In this document: positions 10,801 to 21,229 of the stretch, piece by piece
Position numbering within the stretch: position 1 is the stretch's first letter
How the letters are laid out: each line of letters opens with the position of its first letter
DNA from: Amia ocellicauda
Lineage: Eukaryota > Chordata > Actinopteri > Amiiformes > Amiidae
Direction: 5' to 3'
DNA length: 64,000 nt
NCBI RefSeq assembly: GCF_036373705.1
Contig: NC_089858.1
Coordinates: 14,131,249 to 14,195,248 of the forward strand
Program-made: the position numbers and the translations under genes
The notes under the pieces: generated by a model
Seen by the model: the letters and a program-made list of their open reading frames with translations, nothing else
Database searches by the model: none
What the model was told of the DNA's origin: nothing

Positions 10801-13800
10801 CCAATACACAGGACACCAGCTAGATCAATACAATAAAGTTATTATTAAAATAAACAAATGCATAAATAAAGAGAGAGGGAAAGTAAAAGTGTTAACATGG
10901 GCCGGACACTTTACAAGAAGAACAGATCAAAGATGGAAAGAGAGGGGCTGACAGATCGAGAGGAGCAGGAGTGGCCTGGGAGCTTTAGCACTAACACTGT
11001 GTGGACACTAGAGGAAGCCAGACACCAGCTGCTACATCACAACTGGGAGTGACTGTCAGTGTGAGTGAGTTTTTTTTTTTCCTCAATGTGAGTCTGCATC
11101 TCTGAGTGTGTGTGTGAGTGAGTGAGTGATACACCCACACACACCAGGATAGAGAAGCCTGATTAGATCTACCAGTGTCATGCATTGTGCCCAAAAATCT
11201 CTGTTAGCACACCCCCCCGAGAGCGGTTTCTGTCAATGTTGCATTGTCGTCAACACCACCACACCCCCCCAAGCTATGCAATATGTGCACACATAAACAG
11301 ACACCTGCTTTAACCGGCGAGAGCGGTTACTGTCACTACATTTATGGCATATTATTATACATATGGCAAGCACTCGATTGCGATCAACGGGTTGGGCACC
11401 CCTGGTCTACAGTCACAGAGAGAGTGTTTCTGGACAGGAATGATCTGAACAAGAGTGTGGAAGTGTACCCGTCTCAGAGCGAGTGTGAGTGTGCGTCAGT
11501 GTTGCCTGCGAGTGTAAGTGTGCGTCAGTGTTGCCTGCGAGTGCGAGTGTGCGTCAGTGTTACCTGCGAGTGTGAGTGTGCGTCAGTGTTGCCTGCGAGT
11601 GCGAGTGTGCGTCAGTGTTACCTGTGAGTGTGCGTCAGTGTTGCCTGCGAGTGAGTGTGCATCAGTTACCTGTGAGTGTGCATCAGTGTTACCTGCGAGT
11701 GTGAGTGTGCGTCAGTGTTACCTGTGAGTGTGAGTGTGCGTCAGTGTTACCTGTGAGTCAATGTTACCTGTGAGTGTGTCAGTGTTACCTGTGAGTGTAC
11801 GTCAGTGTTGCCTGCGAATGTGAGTGTGCGTCAGTGTTGCCTGTGAGTGTGAGTGTGCATCAGTGTTGCCTGCGAGTGTGAGTGTGCATCAGTTACCTGT
11901 GAGTGTGCGTCAGTGTTGCCTGCGAGTGTGAGTGTGCCTCAGTGTTACCTGCGAGTGTGAGTGTGCGTCAGTGTTGCCTGCGAGTGCGAGTGTGCGTCAG
12001 TGTTGCCTGCGAGTGCGAGTGTGCGTCAGTGTTGCCTGCGAGTGCGAGTGTGCGTCAGTGTTGCCTGCGAGTGCGAGTGTGCGTCAGTGTTGCCTGCGAG
12101 TGCGAGTGTGCGTCAGTGTTACCTGCGAGTGTGAGTGTGCCTCAGTGTTACCTGCGAGTGCGAGTGTGCGTCAGTGTTGCCTGCGAGTGCGAGTGTGCGT
12201 CAGTGTTGCCTGCGAGTGCGAGTGTGCGTCAGTGTTACCTGCGAGTGTGAGTGTGCGTCAGTGTTACCTGTGAGTGTGAGTCAATGTTACCTGTGAGTGC
12301 GCGTCAGTGTTACCTGCGAGTGTGAGTGTGCGTCAGTGTTACCTGCGAGTGCGAGTGTGCGTCAGTGTTGCCTGCGAGTGTGAGTGTGCGTCAGTGTTGC
12401 CTGCGAGTGCGAGTGTGCGTCAGTGTTGCCTGCGAGTGTGAGTGTGCGTCAGTGTTGCCTGCGAGTGCGAGTGTGCGTCAGTGTTGCCTGTGAGTGCGAG
12501 TGTGCGTCAGTGTTGCCTGCGAGTGCGAGTGTGCGTCAGTGTTGCCTGCGAGTGCGAGTGTGCGTCAGTGTTGCCTGCGAGTGTGAGTGTGCGTCAGTGT
12601 TGCCTGCGAGTGCGAGTGTGCGTCAGTGTTGCCTGTGAGTGCGAGTGTGCGTCAGTGTTGCCTGCGAGTGCGAGTGTGCGTCAGTGTTGCCTGTGAGTGC
12701 GAGTGTGCGTCAGTGTTACCTGCGAGTGTGAGTGTGCGTCAGTGTTACCTGTGAGTGCGCGTCAGTGTTACCTGCGAGTGCGAGTGTGCGTCAGTGTTGC
12801 CTGCGAGTGCGAGTGTGCGTCAGTGTTGCCTGCGAGTGCGAGTGTGCGTCAGTGTTGCCTGCGAGTGTGAGTGTGCGTCAGTGTTACCTGTGAGTGTGAG
12901 TCAATGTTACCTGTGAGTGCGCGTCAGTGTTACCTGTGAGTGCGCGTCAGTGTTACCTGCGAGTGTGAGTGTGCGTCAGTGTTGCCTGCGAGTGTGAGTG
13001 TGCGTCAGTGTTACCTGTGAGTGTGAGTCAATGTTACCTGTGAGTGCGCGTCAGTGTTACCTGCGAGTGCGAGTGTGCGTCAGTGTTGCCTGTGAGTGCG
13101 AGTGTGCGTCAGTGTTGCCTGTGAGTGCGAGTGTGCGTCAGTGTTACCTGCGAGTGTGAGTGTGCGTCAGTGTTGCCTGCGAGTGCGCGTCAGTGTTGCC
13201 TGTGAGTGCGAGTGTGCGTCAGTGTTACCTGCGAGTGTGAGTGTGCGTCAGTGTTACCTGCGAGTGCGCGTCAGTGTTACCTGTGAGTGTGAGTGTGCGT
13301 CAGTGTTACCTGCGAGTGTGCGTCAGTGTTGCCTGCGAGTGCGAGTGTGCGTCAGTGTTGCCTGCGAGTGCGAGTGTGCGTCAGTGTTGCCTGCGAGTGC
13401 GAGTGTGCGTCAGTGTTACCTGCGAGTGTGCGTCAGTGTTACCTGCGAGTGCGCGTCAGTGTTACCTGTGAGTGTGAGTGTGCGTCAGTGTTGCCTGCGA
13501 GTGCGAGTGTGCGTCAGTGTTGCCTGCGAGTGCGAGTGTGCGTCAGTGTTACCTGCGAGTGTGCGTCAGTGTTACCTGCGAGTGCGCGTCAGTGTTGCCT
13601 GCGAGTGCGAGTGTGCGTCAGTGTTGCCTGCGAGTGCGAGTGTGCGTCAGTGTTACCTGCGAGTGTGCGTCAGTGTTACCTGCGAGTGCGCGTCAGTGTT
13701 ACCTGTGAGTGTGAGTGTGCGTCAGTGTTACCTGCGAGTGCGAGTGTGCGTCAGTGTTGCCTGCGAGTGCGAGTGTGCGTCACTGTTACCTGCGAGTGTG

Positions 13801-16800
13801 AGTGTGCCTCAGTGTTACCTGCGAGTGCGAGTGTGCGTCAGTGTTGCCTGCGAGTGCGAGTGTGCGTCAGTGTTGCCTGCGAGTGCGAGTGTGCGTCAGT
13901 GTTACCTGCGAGTGTGAGTGTGCGTCAGTGTTACCTGTGAGTGTGAGTCAATGTTACCTGTGAGTGCGCGTCAGTGTTACCTGCGAGTGTGAGTGTGCGT
14001 CAGTGTTACCTGCGAGTGCGAGTGTGCGTCAGTGTTGCCTGCGAGTGTGAGTGTGCGTCAGTGTTGCCTGCGAGTGCGAGTGTGCGTCAGTGTTGCCTGT
14101 GAGTGCGAGTGTGCGTCAGTGTTGCCTGCGAGTGCGAGTGTGCGTCAGTGTTGCCTGTGAGTGCGAGTGTGCGTCAGTGTTACCTGCGAGTGTGAGTGTG
14201 CGTCAGTGTTACCTGCGAGTGCGCGTCAGTGTTACCTGTGAGTGTGAGTGTGCGTCAGTGTTACCTGCGAGTGCGAGTGTGCGTCAGTGTTGCCTGCGAG
14301 TGCGAGTGTGCGTCAGTGTTGCCTGCGAGTGCGAGTGTGCGTCAGTGTTGCCTGCGAGTGTGAGTGTGCGTCAGTGTTACCTGTGAGTGTGAGTCAATGT
14401 TACCTGTGAGTGCGCGTCAGTGTTACCTGTGAGTGCGCGTCAGTGTTACCTGCGAGTGTGAGTGTGCGTCAGTGTTGCCTGCGAGTGTGAGTGTGCGTCA
14501 GTGTTACCTGTGAGTGTGAGTCAATGTTACCTGTGAGTGCGCGTCAGTGTTACCTGTGAGTGCGCGTCAGTGTTACCTGCGAGTGCGAGTGTGCGTCAGT
14601 GTTGCCTGCGAGTGCGAGTGTGCGTCAGTGTTGCCTGTGAGTGCGAGTGTGCGTCAGTGTTGCCTGTGAGTGCGAGTGTGCGTCAGTGTTACCTGCGAGT
14701 GTGAGTGTGCGTCAGTGTTGCCTGCGAGTGCGCGTCAGTGTTGCCTGTGAGTGCGAGTGTGCGTCAGTGTTACCTGCGAGTGTGAGTGTGCGTCAGTGTT
14801 ACCTGCGAGTGCGCGTCAGTGTTACCTGTGAGTGTGAGTGTGCGTCAGTGTTACCTGCGAGTGTGCGTCAGTGTTGCCTGCGAGTGCGAGTGTGCGTCAG
14901 TGTTGCCTGCGAGTGCGAGTGTGCGTCAGTGTTGCCTGCGAGTGCGAGTGTGCGTCAGTGTTACCTGCGAGTGTGCGTCAGTGTTACCTGCGAGTGCGCG
15001 TCAGTGTTACCTGTGAGTGTGAGTGTGCGTCAGTGTTGCCTGCGAGTGCGAGTGTGCGTCAGTGTTGCCTGCGAGTGCGAGTGTGCGTCAGTGTTACCTG
15101 CGAGTGTGCGTCAGTGTTACCTGCGAGTGCGCGTCAGTGTTACCTGTGAGTGTGAGTGTGCGTCAGTGTTACCTGCGAGTGCGAGTGTGCGTCAGTGTTA
15201 CCTGTGAGTGTGAGTGTGCGTCAGTGTTACCTGTGAGTGTGAGTGTGCGTCAGTGTTGCCTGCGAGTGAGTGTCAGTGTTGCCTGCGAGTGTGAGTGTGC
15301 GTCAGTGTTACCTGTGAGTGTGAGTGTGCGTCAGTGTTACCTGTGAGTCTGAGTCAATGTTACCTGTGAGTGTGCGTCAGTGTTACCTGCGAGTGTGAGT
15401 GTGTGTCAGTGTTACCTGTGAGTGTGAGTGTGCGTCAGTGTTACCTGTGAGTGTGAGTCAATGTTACCTGCGAATGTGAGTGTGCCTCAGTGTAACCTGT
15501 GAGTGTGTGTGTTTTTCAACATTGGTCGAAGTGCTAGTCAGTGTCAGTGTGTATGTTTCACAGTGTGTGTATTAGAGTGTGTGATTTTCTCCATGGATAG
15601 CAGTGAGTCAGTGTGTCTGCGTCAGTGCATCTCAGAAGGCAGTCTCTCTCTCTCGCTCTCTCCCTCCCTCGCTCTGTGACAGTGTCACTTCATTCCAGCT
15701 GATCAGCTGCTGAGACAATCTCCTCTCTTTGCCCTCCCTCCTTCCCCCCCCCTATTTCTCCTCTCCCACTCCTCCACCCCCCGTACCACTGAAGTAACCA
15801 AGCTGCAGTTGCCTGGAGAACAGCATCTGAGAGAAAGAGAGGGGGGGGGGGGGGGAGAGAGAGAAGAGAGCGGGAGAGGGCTGGCAGGATGAACGGCCTT
15901 AATTGACAGTGGCTTCTCATCTCATCTACCCTGCAGCCAAACACTGAAACTACTGACACACAACTCACACAGAAATAGAAGAACAGAGGAGGTCACACTG
16001 ACACACACAGGGACAGAGAGTGAGAAAGACATGAGAGATCACCCGTCAGCACCACCCCCGCCCCCCATCAGCAGGGTGATATGCGGGATTATGTCGCTGT
16101 CGTGTTTCAATTACCGCGGCGCTGTAATCCACTGTAATCCCACTGTGGCTGTGCCGTGTGCTGCAGCTGCAAGGGGGAGGTGGTGGAGGGGGACACTGAT
16201 CGCATGCCTTCCCTACACACACACACAAACACGCTCCACCCTCACCAAAAGATTACATCCCTCCAGTCTAACTTGTGAACTCTCTTACCCCAGTGCAGCA
16301 CACTGATGGGGAGACATACAGGACTGCAGGGCCAGCTCTCACACACTCACACATCCGCCCTGTCACTCACACTGTCAGTAGCACACTCTTGCACTCACAA
16401 TCACTCTGTATTTGTTCTCTCATTCACTGTACTGTACTGCTGCAGTCTGCAGTGTGACTGACTGGACTGTGCTGTGCTGGGCTGACCCTGCACTTTGGCC
16501 CCAGCTTTGAGAGACTTGACAGTGTGATGTCACAGCTCAGGTCTGTCACTCAGGTTGCACAGAGCGCCTGCTGCTCAGGGCATATCTGCACATCACCACG
16601 GCCTCATGTCTCACTGTTACCCATTACATCCCAATCCCACTGAACAACTCTACAAGCGCACTACACAATAGGGCCAGAGAGTGAGCGTGCTGTGTGCCCT
16701 GCGTGTGTCCTGCGTGTGCGAGCTGCTCTCTATGGTCAGACAGCAGTCGGGCTCTGGCAGTGCAGCCACACTGACTCATCCTTCCTGAGAGCCTGTTAAT

Positions 16801-19444
16801 GACAGGTCTATCCTCTTACTGGGGATTGAGTGCCGTCTCCGGGTGCAGCTACAGGAGCAAAGCTGCCCCACAGTGCACCGCAGCACAGCTACAGTACAGC
16901 ACAGCAACAGTGCTAAGAGTTACAGCACATCAATACTGCTGAAGAGTTACAGAACAGCTACAGTACAGCACAGCTACACTGCTGAAGAGTTACAGTAGAC
17001 TAAGAGCACAGCTACAGTAACACTGCAGTAGTGTAAGTGTAGTACAGCACAGTAACACTGCAGTAGTGTAAGTGTAGTACAGCACAGTAACACTGCAGTA
17101 GTGTAAGTGTAGTACAGTAACACTGCAGTAGTGTAAGTGTAGTACAGTAACACTGCAGTAGTGTAGGGTGGTAGTACAGCACAGTAACACTGCAGTACTG
17201 TGTAAGTGTAGTACAGTAACACTGCAGTAGTGTAAGTGTAGCACAGTAACACTGCAGTAGTGTAAGTGTAGTACAGCACAGTAACACTGCAGTAGTGTAA
17301 GTGTAGTACAGCACAGTAACACTGCAGTAGTGTAAGTGTAGTACAGCACAGTAACACTGCAGTAGTGTAAGTGTAGCACAGTAACACTGCAGTAGTGTAA
17401 GTGTAGTACAGTAACACTGCAGTAGTGTAAGTGTAGCACAGTAACACTGCAGTAGTGTAAGTGTAGTACAGCACAGTAACACTGCAGTAGTGTAAGTGTA
17501 GCACAGTAACACTGCAGCAGTGTAAGTGTAGCACAGTAACACTGCAGCAGTGTAAGTGTAGCACAGTAACACTGCAGCAGTGTAAGTGTAGTACAGTAAC
17601 ACTGCAGTAGTGTAAGTGTAGCACAGTAACACTGCAGTAGTGTAAGTGTAGTACAGCACAGTAACACTGCAGTAGTGTAAGTGTAGCACAGTAACACTGC
17701 AGCAGTGTAAGTGTAGCACAGTAACACTGCAGCAGTGTAAGTGTAGCACAGTAACACTGCAGCAGTGTAAGTGTAGCACAGTAACACTGCAGTAGTGTAA
17801 GTGTAGCACAGTAACACTGCAGTAGTGTAAGTGTAGTACAGTAACACTGCAGCAGTGTAAGTGTAGCACAGTAACACTGCAGCAGTGTAAGTGTAGTACA
17901 GTAACACTGCAGTAGTGTAAGTGTAGCACAGTAACACTGCAGCAGTGTAAGTGTAGCACAGTAACACTGCAGTAGTGTAAGTGTAGCACAGTAACACTGC
18001 AGTAGTGTAAGTGTAGCACAGTAACACTGCAGTAGTGTAAGTGTAGCACAGTAACACTGCAGTAGTGTAAGTGTAGCACAGTAACACTGCAGTAGTGTAA
18101 GTGTAGTACAGTAACACTGCAGCAGTGTAAGTGTAGTACAGTAACACTGCAGCAGTGTAAGTGTAGCACAGTAACACTGCAGCAGTGTAAGTGTAGTACA
18201 GTAACACTGCAGCAGTGTAAGTGTAGCACAGTAACACTGCAGCAGTGTAAGTGTAGTACAGTAACACTGCAGTAGTGTAAGTGTAGTACAGCACAGTAAC
18301 ACTGCAGTAGTGTAAGTGTAGTACAGCACAGTAACACTGCAGTAGTGTAAGTGTAGTACAGCACAGTAACACTGCAGTAGTGTAAGTGTAGTACAGCACA
18401 GTAACACTGCAGTAGTGTAAGTGTAGTACAGCACAGTAACACTGCAGTAGTGTAAGTGTAGTACAGCACAGTAACACTGCAGTAGTGTAAGTGTAGTACA
18501 GCACAGTAACACTGCAGTAGTGTAAGTGTAGTACAGCACAGTAACACTGCAGTAGTGTAACAGTGCAGATAATTAGAACATTAAACACGTTTTAATAACT
18601 CCATCCAGTAATAATAAGAATAATTACCAGGTTTTTGGAGCTGTGGCGATTCCAGCGCTAGGGACTCTATGGAGCGGATCCGATTCTGCTGCTGTAGCTT
18701 CTTCCCGGTCCGGCTCGGCTCGGCTCGGTACTGGCTGCTCTCGGGCAGCACGGGGATCCTCTCCAGGCTACGGCCGGTCCTCTCGTACGGCCCACTGCCG
18801 TAGCGCCCAGGTGCCCCGGGAGCCACAGAAACGGGCGGCGGGACGGAGGCGTACACCGAGTGGTCCCCGGAGCTGGAGGGGTAGGGTGTCGGGTGGGTGT
18901 TGACCCCGTTGCTGGGCCCCAGGGGACGAACCTTGACCGCTGGGTTTGTGTTCTCCACGCCTCGGGAGCCCTGGGACGCACAGCCGGCGTGGGGGTGCGA
19001 GTGGCCGGGGTGGGGTGCTTTCTGCTGCCCCGAGTGGGAGTGGGAGTGTTGCTGCTGTTGGGATCTGTTGTTGAGCAGCGAGAACCGCAGACCGGCCACG
19101 AAGCGCTCGAAGGACAGGCAGCCGTGCGGAGGGGCGACCCGGCGCAGGCACTCCAGCACCCCCCGGGGCAGCTCCCGGGTGTCGGCGCCCTGCCAGCGGC
19201 TCTCGATCTCCGAGATGTGCACGTAGCCCCGCTTGGTGTCGTCCAGGATATCGAATAAAGTCCGCAGGCTGTGCAGGAAGGCTCTGGGCAGCCCGTCCGT
19301 GGAGAGATCCAGCTCCCCGGGTTGCATCCTGCTGTCGCCGCTGCTGCCGCCGCCGACCCCTGCTCGCTGACTGGCGCCCAGGCGAGCCAACACAGCCACA
19401 GACCCGCTTAGTTTGCAGCTCCGATCCGCGGCAATCAAAGCCAT
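5784..19444 (-). CDS. sapcd2: SAPCD2, suppressor APC domain-containing protein 2
   Basis: SAPCD2 is a cortical/apical-junction protein that, in vertebrates, controls mitotic spindle orientation through LGN-type complexes. Coding exons: 18,628-19,444; 10,337-10,470; 6,851-6,997; about 6,515-6,616; 6,153-6,281; 5,784-5,912. The product is about 485 residues, longer than the roughly 394 of human. Exon 1 has the EF-hand-like SAPC domain (about residues 50-120: LPRAFLHSLRTLFDILDD, then IESRWQG, then FERFVAGLRFSLL), followed by a His/Pro/Ser-rich linker. Exon 2 ends in RRHTITNGVDYGM. Exon 3 is coiled coil (LKQMKELEQEKDSLL, RDWYQQQ). Exon 4 has LLPKLQEVNRCLGDL, exon 5 ends QNRLLTK and exon 6 ends LDSTFI. 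Junctions are in phase. The exon 4 donor is uncertain: no strong GT follows, and the best in-phase candidate is at about 6,514. Intron 1 (8.2 kb) holds two giant minisatellites. The start ATG lies in CCATGG context. Confidence 0.92.
5914..5998 (+). repeat. (GA)n tract next to sapcd2 exon 6
   Basis: About 80 bp of GA repeats, with GGGA interruptions, abut the exon 6 acceptor. On the sense strand it is a (TC)n polypyrimidine tract and so probably serves as an exceptionally long 3' splice-site pyrimidine tract. Confidence 0.9.
6705..6860 (-). repeat. Minisatellite carrying copies of the sapcd2 exon 3 donor
   Basis: Five imperfect units of about 27-37 bp share TCTCACAGTGCAGTG followed by a TTAGTGTGTGCGC-like segment. 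On the sense strand each full unit reads CACTGCACTGTGAGA, the same as the best exon 3 donor (6,851), so donor-like sites are repeated into intron 3. One unit lacks the CA of TCTCACAG. Confidence 0.75.
7764..7800 (+). repeat. (GA)n microsatellite
   Basis: About 18 GA dinucleotides in sapcd2 intron 2. The surrounding 7.0-8.3 kb contains no recognisable exon. Confidence 0.9.
8440..8830 (+). mobile_element. L2/CR1-type LINE relic (end of ORF2)
   Basis: Conceptual translation in shifting plus-strand frames gives TQLLVQTLVLSHLDFCSSLL, AVLPAS and ARIQFKTLTLTYS. These are the hallmarks of the C-terminal reverse-transcriptase extension of L2-like LINEs (LVQALVLSRLDYCNSLL, then RI-FKTL). Frameshifts and gaps show a decayed fragment. 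It lies antisense in sapcd2 intron 2. Confidence 0.75.
9066..9260 (-). other. Unassigned hydrophobic open segment in sapcd2 intron 2
   Basis: A minus-strand frame stays open across about 60 codons. It encodes two hydrophobic stretches (LLTLVAFIMV, and AAYTTVFIPLSSSLYSTKAL) separated by a basic/acidic loop. At its end the sequence CTGTGGGTGAGT supplies a donor-like site. On the opposite strand the same block is bounded by an excellent acceptor (long pyrimidine tract plus CCACAG) and a GTGAGG donor, but all plus frames contain stops. It could be an exon of an unrecognised nested transmembrane gene, or chance. Confidence 0.3.
9230..9620 (+). repeat. Purine-rich (GA/GGGA) low-complexity block
   Basis: About 390 bp of nearly pure purine repeats (GAGAGAGGGAGG-like), with one short interruption, lie in sapcd2 intron 2. 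No coding signal is seen. Confidence 0.8.
10085..10300 (+). repeat. Polypurine tract beside sapcd2 exon 2
   Basis: About 215 bp of almost uninterrupted purines (GAGGAG/GAAGAG/AGGA units), just downstream of exon 2 in sense orientation. The transcript strand is therefore polypyrimidine here. Long homopurine tracts can form triplex (H-DNA) structures. Encoded Lys/Arg/Glu- or Ser/Leu-rich frames are spurious. Confidence 0.85.
11470..15500 (+). repeat. Giant 29/23-bp minisatellite in sapcd2 intron 1
   Basis: About 4 kb, roughly 145 copies. The main unit is 29 bp (GTGCGTCAGTGTTGCCTGCG plus AGTGCGAGT), with 23-bp variants lacking one GTGAGT-like hexamer and A/G or C/T variant positions. Because 29 is not a multiple of 3 and units lack stops, frames stay open for up to 273 codons; these repetitive Cys/Val/Arg frames are not genes. 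On the sapcd2 sense strand most units read CGCAGGTAACACTGACGC or CGCAGGCAACACTG, so many contain a CAG/GTAA donor-like sequence. Confidence 0.97.
15838..15880 (+). repeat. G-rich/GA tract
   Basis: A run of about 15 G residues followed by (GA)n lies in sapcd2 intron 1. The neighbouring stretch 15,500-16,980 holds pyrimidine-rich blocks and no recognisable exon. Confidence 0.85.
16985..18562 (-). repeat. 30/35-bp minisatellite in sapcd2 intron 1
   Basis: About 1.6 kb, close to 50 copies. The unit is GTAACACTGCAGTAGTGTAA followed by GTGTAGCACA, with longer forms containing GTACAGCACA and a T/C variant at CAG[TC]AG. All three minus-strand frames stay open for over 500 codons because the unit has no stop on that strand. 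The Leu/Thr/Tyr/Cys-repeat proteins predicted are artefacts. The array ends about 65 bp from the sapcd2 exon 1 donor. Confidence 0.97.
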
Positions 19445-19723
19445 GGAGCAGAACAGTATGAAGTGTGTGTGGCGCCTTACTGAAGTATAAGCACAGTATA
19501 TACACAGCTGTATATAATGGTTTACTGTGGTTATATTTGCAATCAAAAAGTCCCTTTCACTCCAATGGAGAACAATAATAAATACAAGTTTTAGGTCGTA
19601 TTTCTTTTTTTTTCTTTCTTTCTTCCTATTCTCAATACAAAAAGTAAACGTCTCCCGGTATCCCTCTTCCTCTTCCTCTCCCTCCTTCTTTCTCTCTTTC
19701 TCTCCTCCCTCTCGCTGTGTTTT

Positions 19724-19818
19724 TTTGAAACAGGACCGCCCTGCAGACGTCAGCGCTCTGGGTTTCTCGGTGGGCTCTGTGATTGGTCCGCGGTGAGGCC
19801 CTTCTGCTCCCTGATTGG
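19724..19818 (-). promoter_or_regulatory. sapcd2 promoter: two CCAAT boxes and a CHR-like element
   Basis: Reading toward the gene, CCAAT boxes occur at 19,818-19,814 and 19,786-19,782, 32 bp apart. A TTTCAAA motif (reverse of the CHR core TTTGAA, 19,724-19,729) follows, about 280 bp upstream of the ATG. Paired CCAAT boxes at about 32-bp spacing plus a CHR is the standard arrangement of NF-Y/MuvB-controlled G2/M genes, which fits the known mitotic expression of SAPCD2. The transcription start was not determined. Confidence 0.55.
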
Positions 19819-20011
19819 TAAACAGAAAACAGTTTGATTTTTTTTTTCTTCTTTCATTCTTTCTTTTCTTTCTTTTTCAAAGCGGGACTATCCCTCCTTT
19901 CCAACTCTTCGCCACCAAAGAGAGAGAGAGAGTATTAGATTACACTGTATGATAATAATTATTAGTCTGAATTATAATTTACATATTTATGTGTGTGTGT
20001 GTATGTATGTA

Positions 20012-21229
20012 CACTCACCTAAAAGATTATTAGGAACACCATACTAATATTGTGTTTGACCCCCTTTCGCCTTCAGAACTGCCTTAATTCTACGTGGCAT
20101 TGATTTAACAAGGTGCTGAAAGCATTCTTTAGAAATGTTGGCCCATATTGATAGGATAGCATCTTGCAGTTGATGGAGATTTGTGGGATGCACATCCAGG
20201 GCACGAAGCTCCCGTTCCACCACATCCCAAAGATGCTCTATTGGGTTGAGATCTGGTGACTGTGGGGGCCAGTTTAGTACAGTGAACTCATTGTCATGTT
20301 CAAGAAACCAATTTGAAATGATTCGACCTTTGTGACATGGTGCATTATCCTGCTGGAAGTAGCCATCAGAGGATGGGTACATGGTGGTCATAAAGGGATG
20401 GACATGGTCAGAAACGATGCTCAGGTAGGCCGTGGCATTTAAACGATGCCCAATTGGCACTAAGGGGCCTAAAGTGTGCCAAGAAAACATCCCCCACACC
20501 ATTACACCACCACCAGCCTGCACAGTGGTAACAAGGCATGATGGATCCATGTTCTCATTCTGTTTACGCCAAATTCTGACTCTACCATCTGAATGTCTCA
20601 ACAGAAATCGAGACTCATCAGACCAGGCAACATTTTTCCAGTCTTCAACTGTCCAATTTTGGTGAGCTTGTGCAAATTGTAGCCTCTTTTTCCTATTTGT
20701 AGTGGAGATGAGTGGTACCCGGTGGGGTCTTCTGCTGTTGTAGCCCATCCGCCTCAAGGTTGTACGTGTTGTGGCTTCACAAATGCTTTGCTGCATACCT
20801 CGGTTGTAACGAGTGGTTATTTCAGTCAAAGTTGCTCTTCTATCAGCTTGAATCAGTCGGCCCATTCTCCTCTGACCTCTAGCATCAACAAGGCATTTTC
20901 GCCCACAGGACTGCCGCATACTGGATGTTTTTCCCTTTTCACACCATTCTTTGTAAACCCTAGAAATGGTTGTGCGTGAAAATCCCAGTAACTGAGCAGA
21001 TTGTGAAATACTCAGACCGGCCCGTCTGGCACCAACAACCATGCCACGCTCAAAATTGCTTAAATCACCTTTCTTTCCCATTCAGACATTCAGTTTGGAG
21101 TTCAGGAGATTGTCTTGACCAGGACCACACCCCTAAATGCATTGAAGCAACTGCCATGTGATTGGTTGGTTAGATAATTGCATTAATGAGAAATTGAACA
21201 GGTGTTCCTAATAATCCTTTAGGTGAGTG
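20012..21229 (-). mobile_element. Complete Tc1/mariner element with uninterrupted transposase
   Basis: Inverted ends CACTCACCTAAA-GATTATTAGG (left) and the matching CCTAATAATCCTTTAGGTGAGTG (right) are flanked by TA dinucleotides (20,010-20,011 and 21,230-21,231). The transposase ORF runs minus from 21,081 to 20,044, 345 residues, the usual Tc1 length. It has an N-terminal helix-turn-helix region (LSISQSAQLLGFSRTTISRV) and the DD34E catalytic motifs WSDESRF, QQDNAPCHKG and [12 protein letters not shown]. No stop or frameshift was seen. It is inserted next to a GT/ATGT microsatellite. Confidence 0.95.

Noticed and set aside
13096-13917. 273-codon Cys/Val/Arg-rich open frame
   Set aside because: It is a read-through of the 29/23-bp minisatellite; several overlapping frames are equally open and no splice or start context supports a gene.
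11470-15500. CRISPR-like regular repeats
   Set aside because: Units are directly tandem without unique spacers, lie in a vertebrate intron, and no cas genes are present. It is a minisatellite.
16974-18588. Three overlapping minus-strand frames of 511-532 codons
   Set aside because: All are produced by stop-free 30/35-bp repeat units; a real protein would not be open in all three frames.
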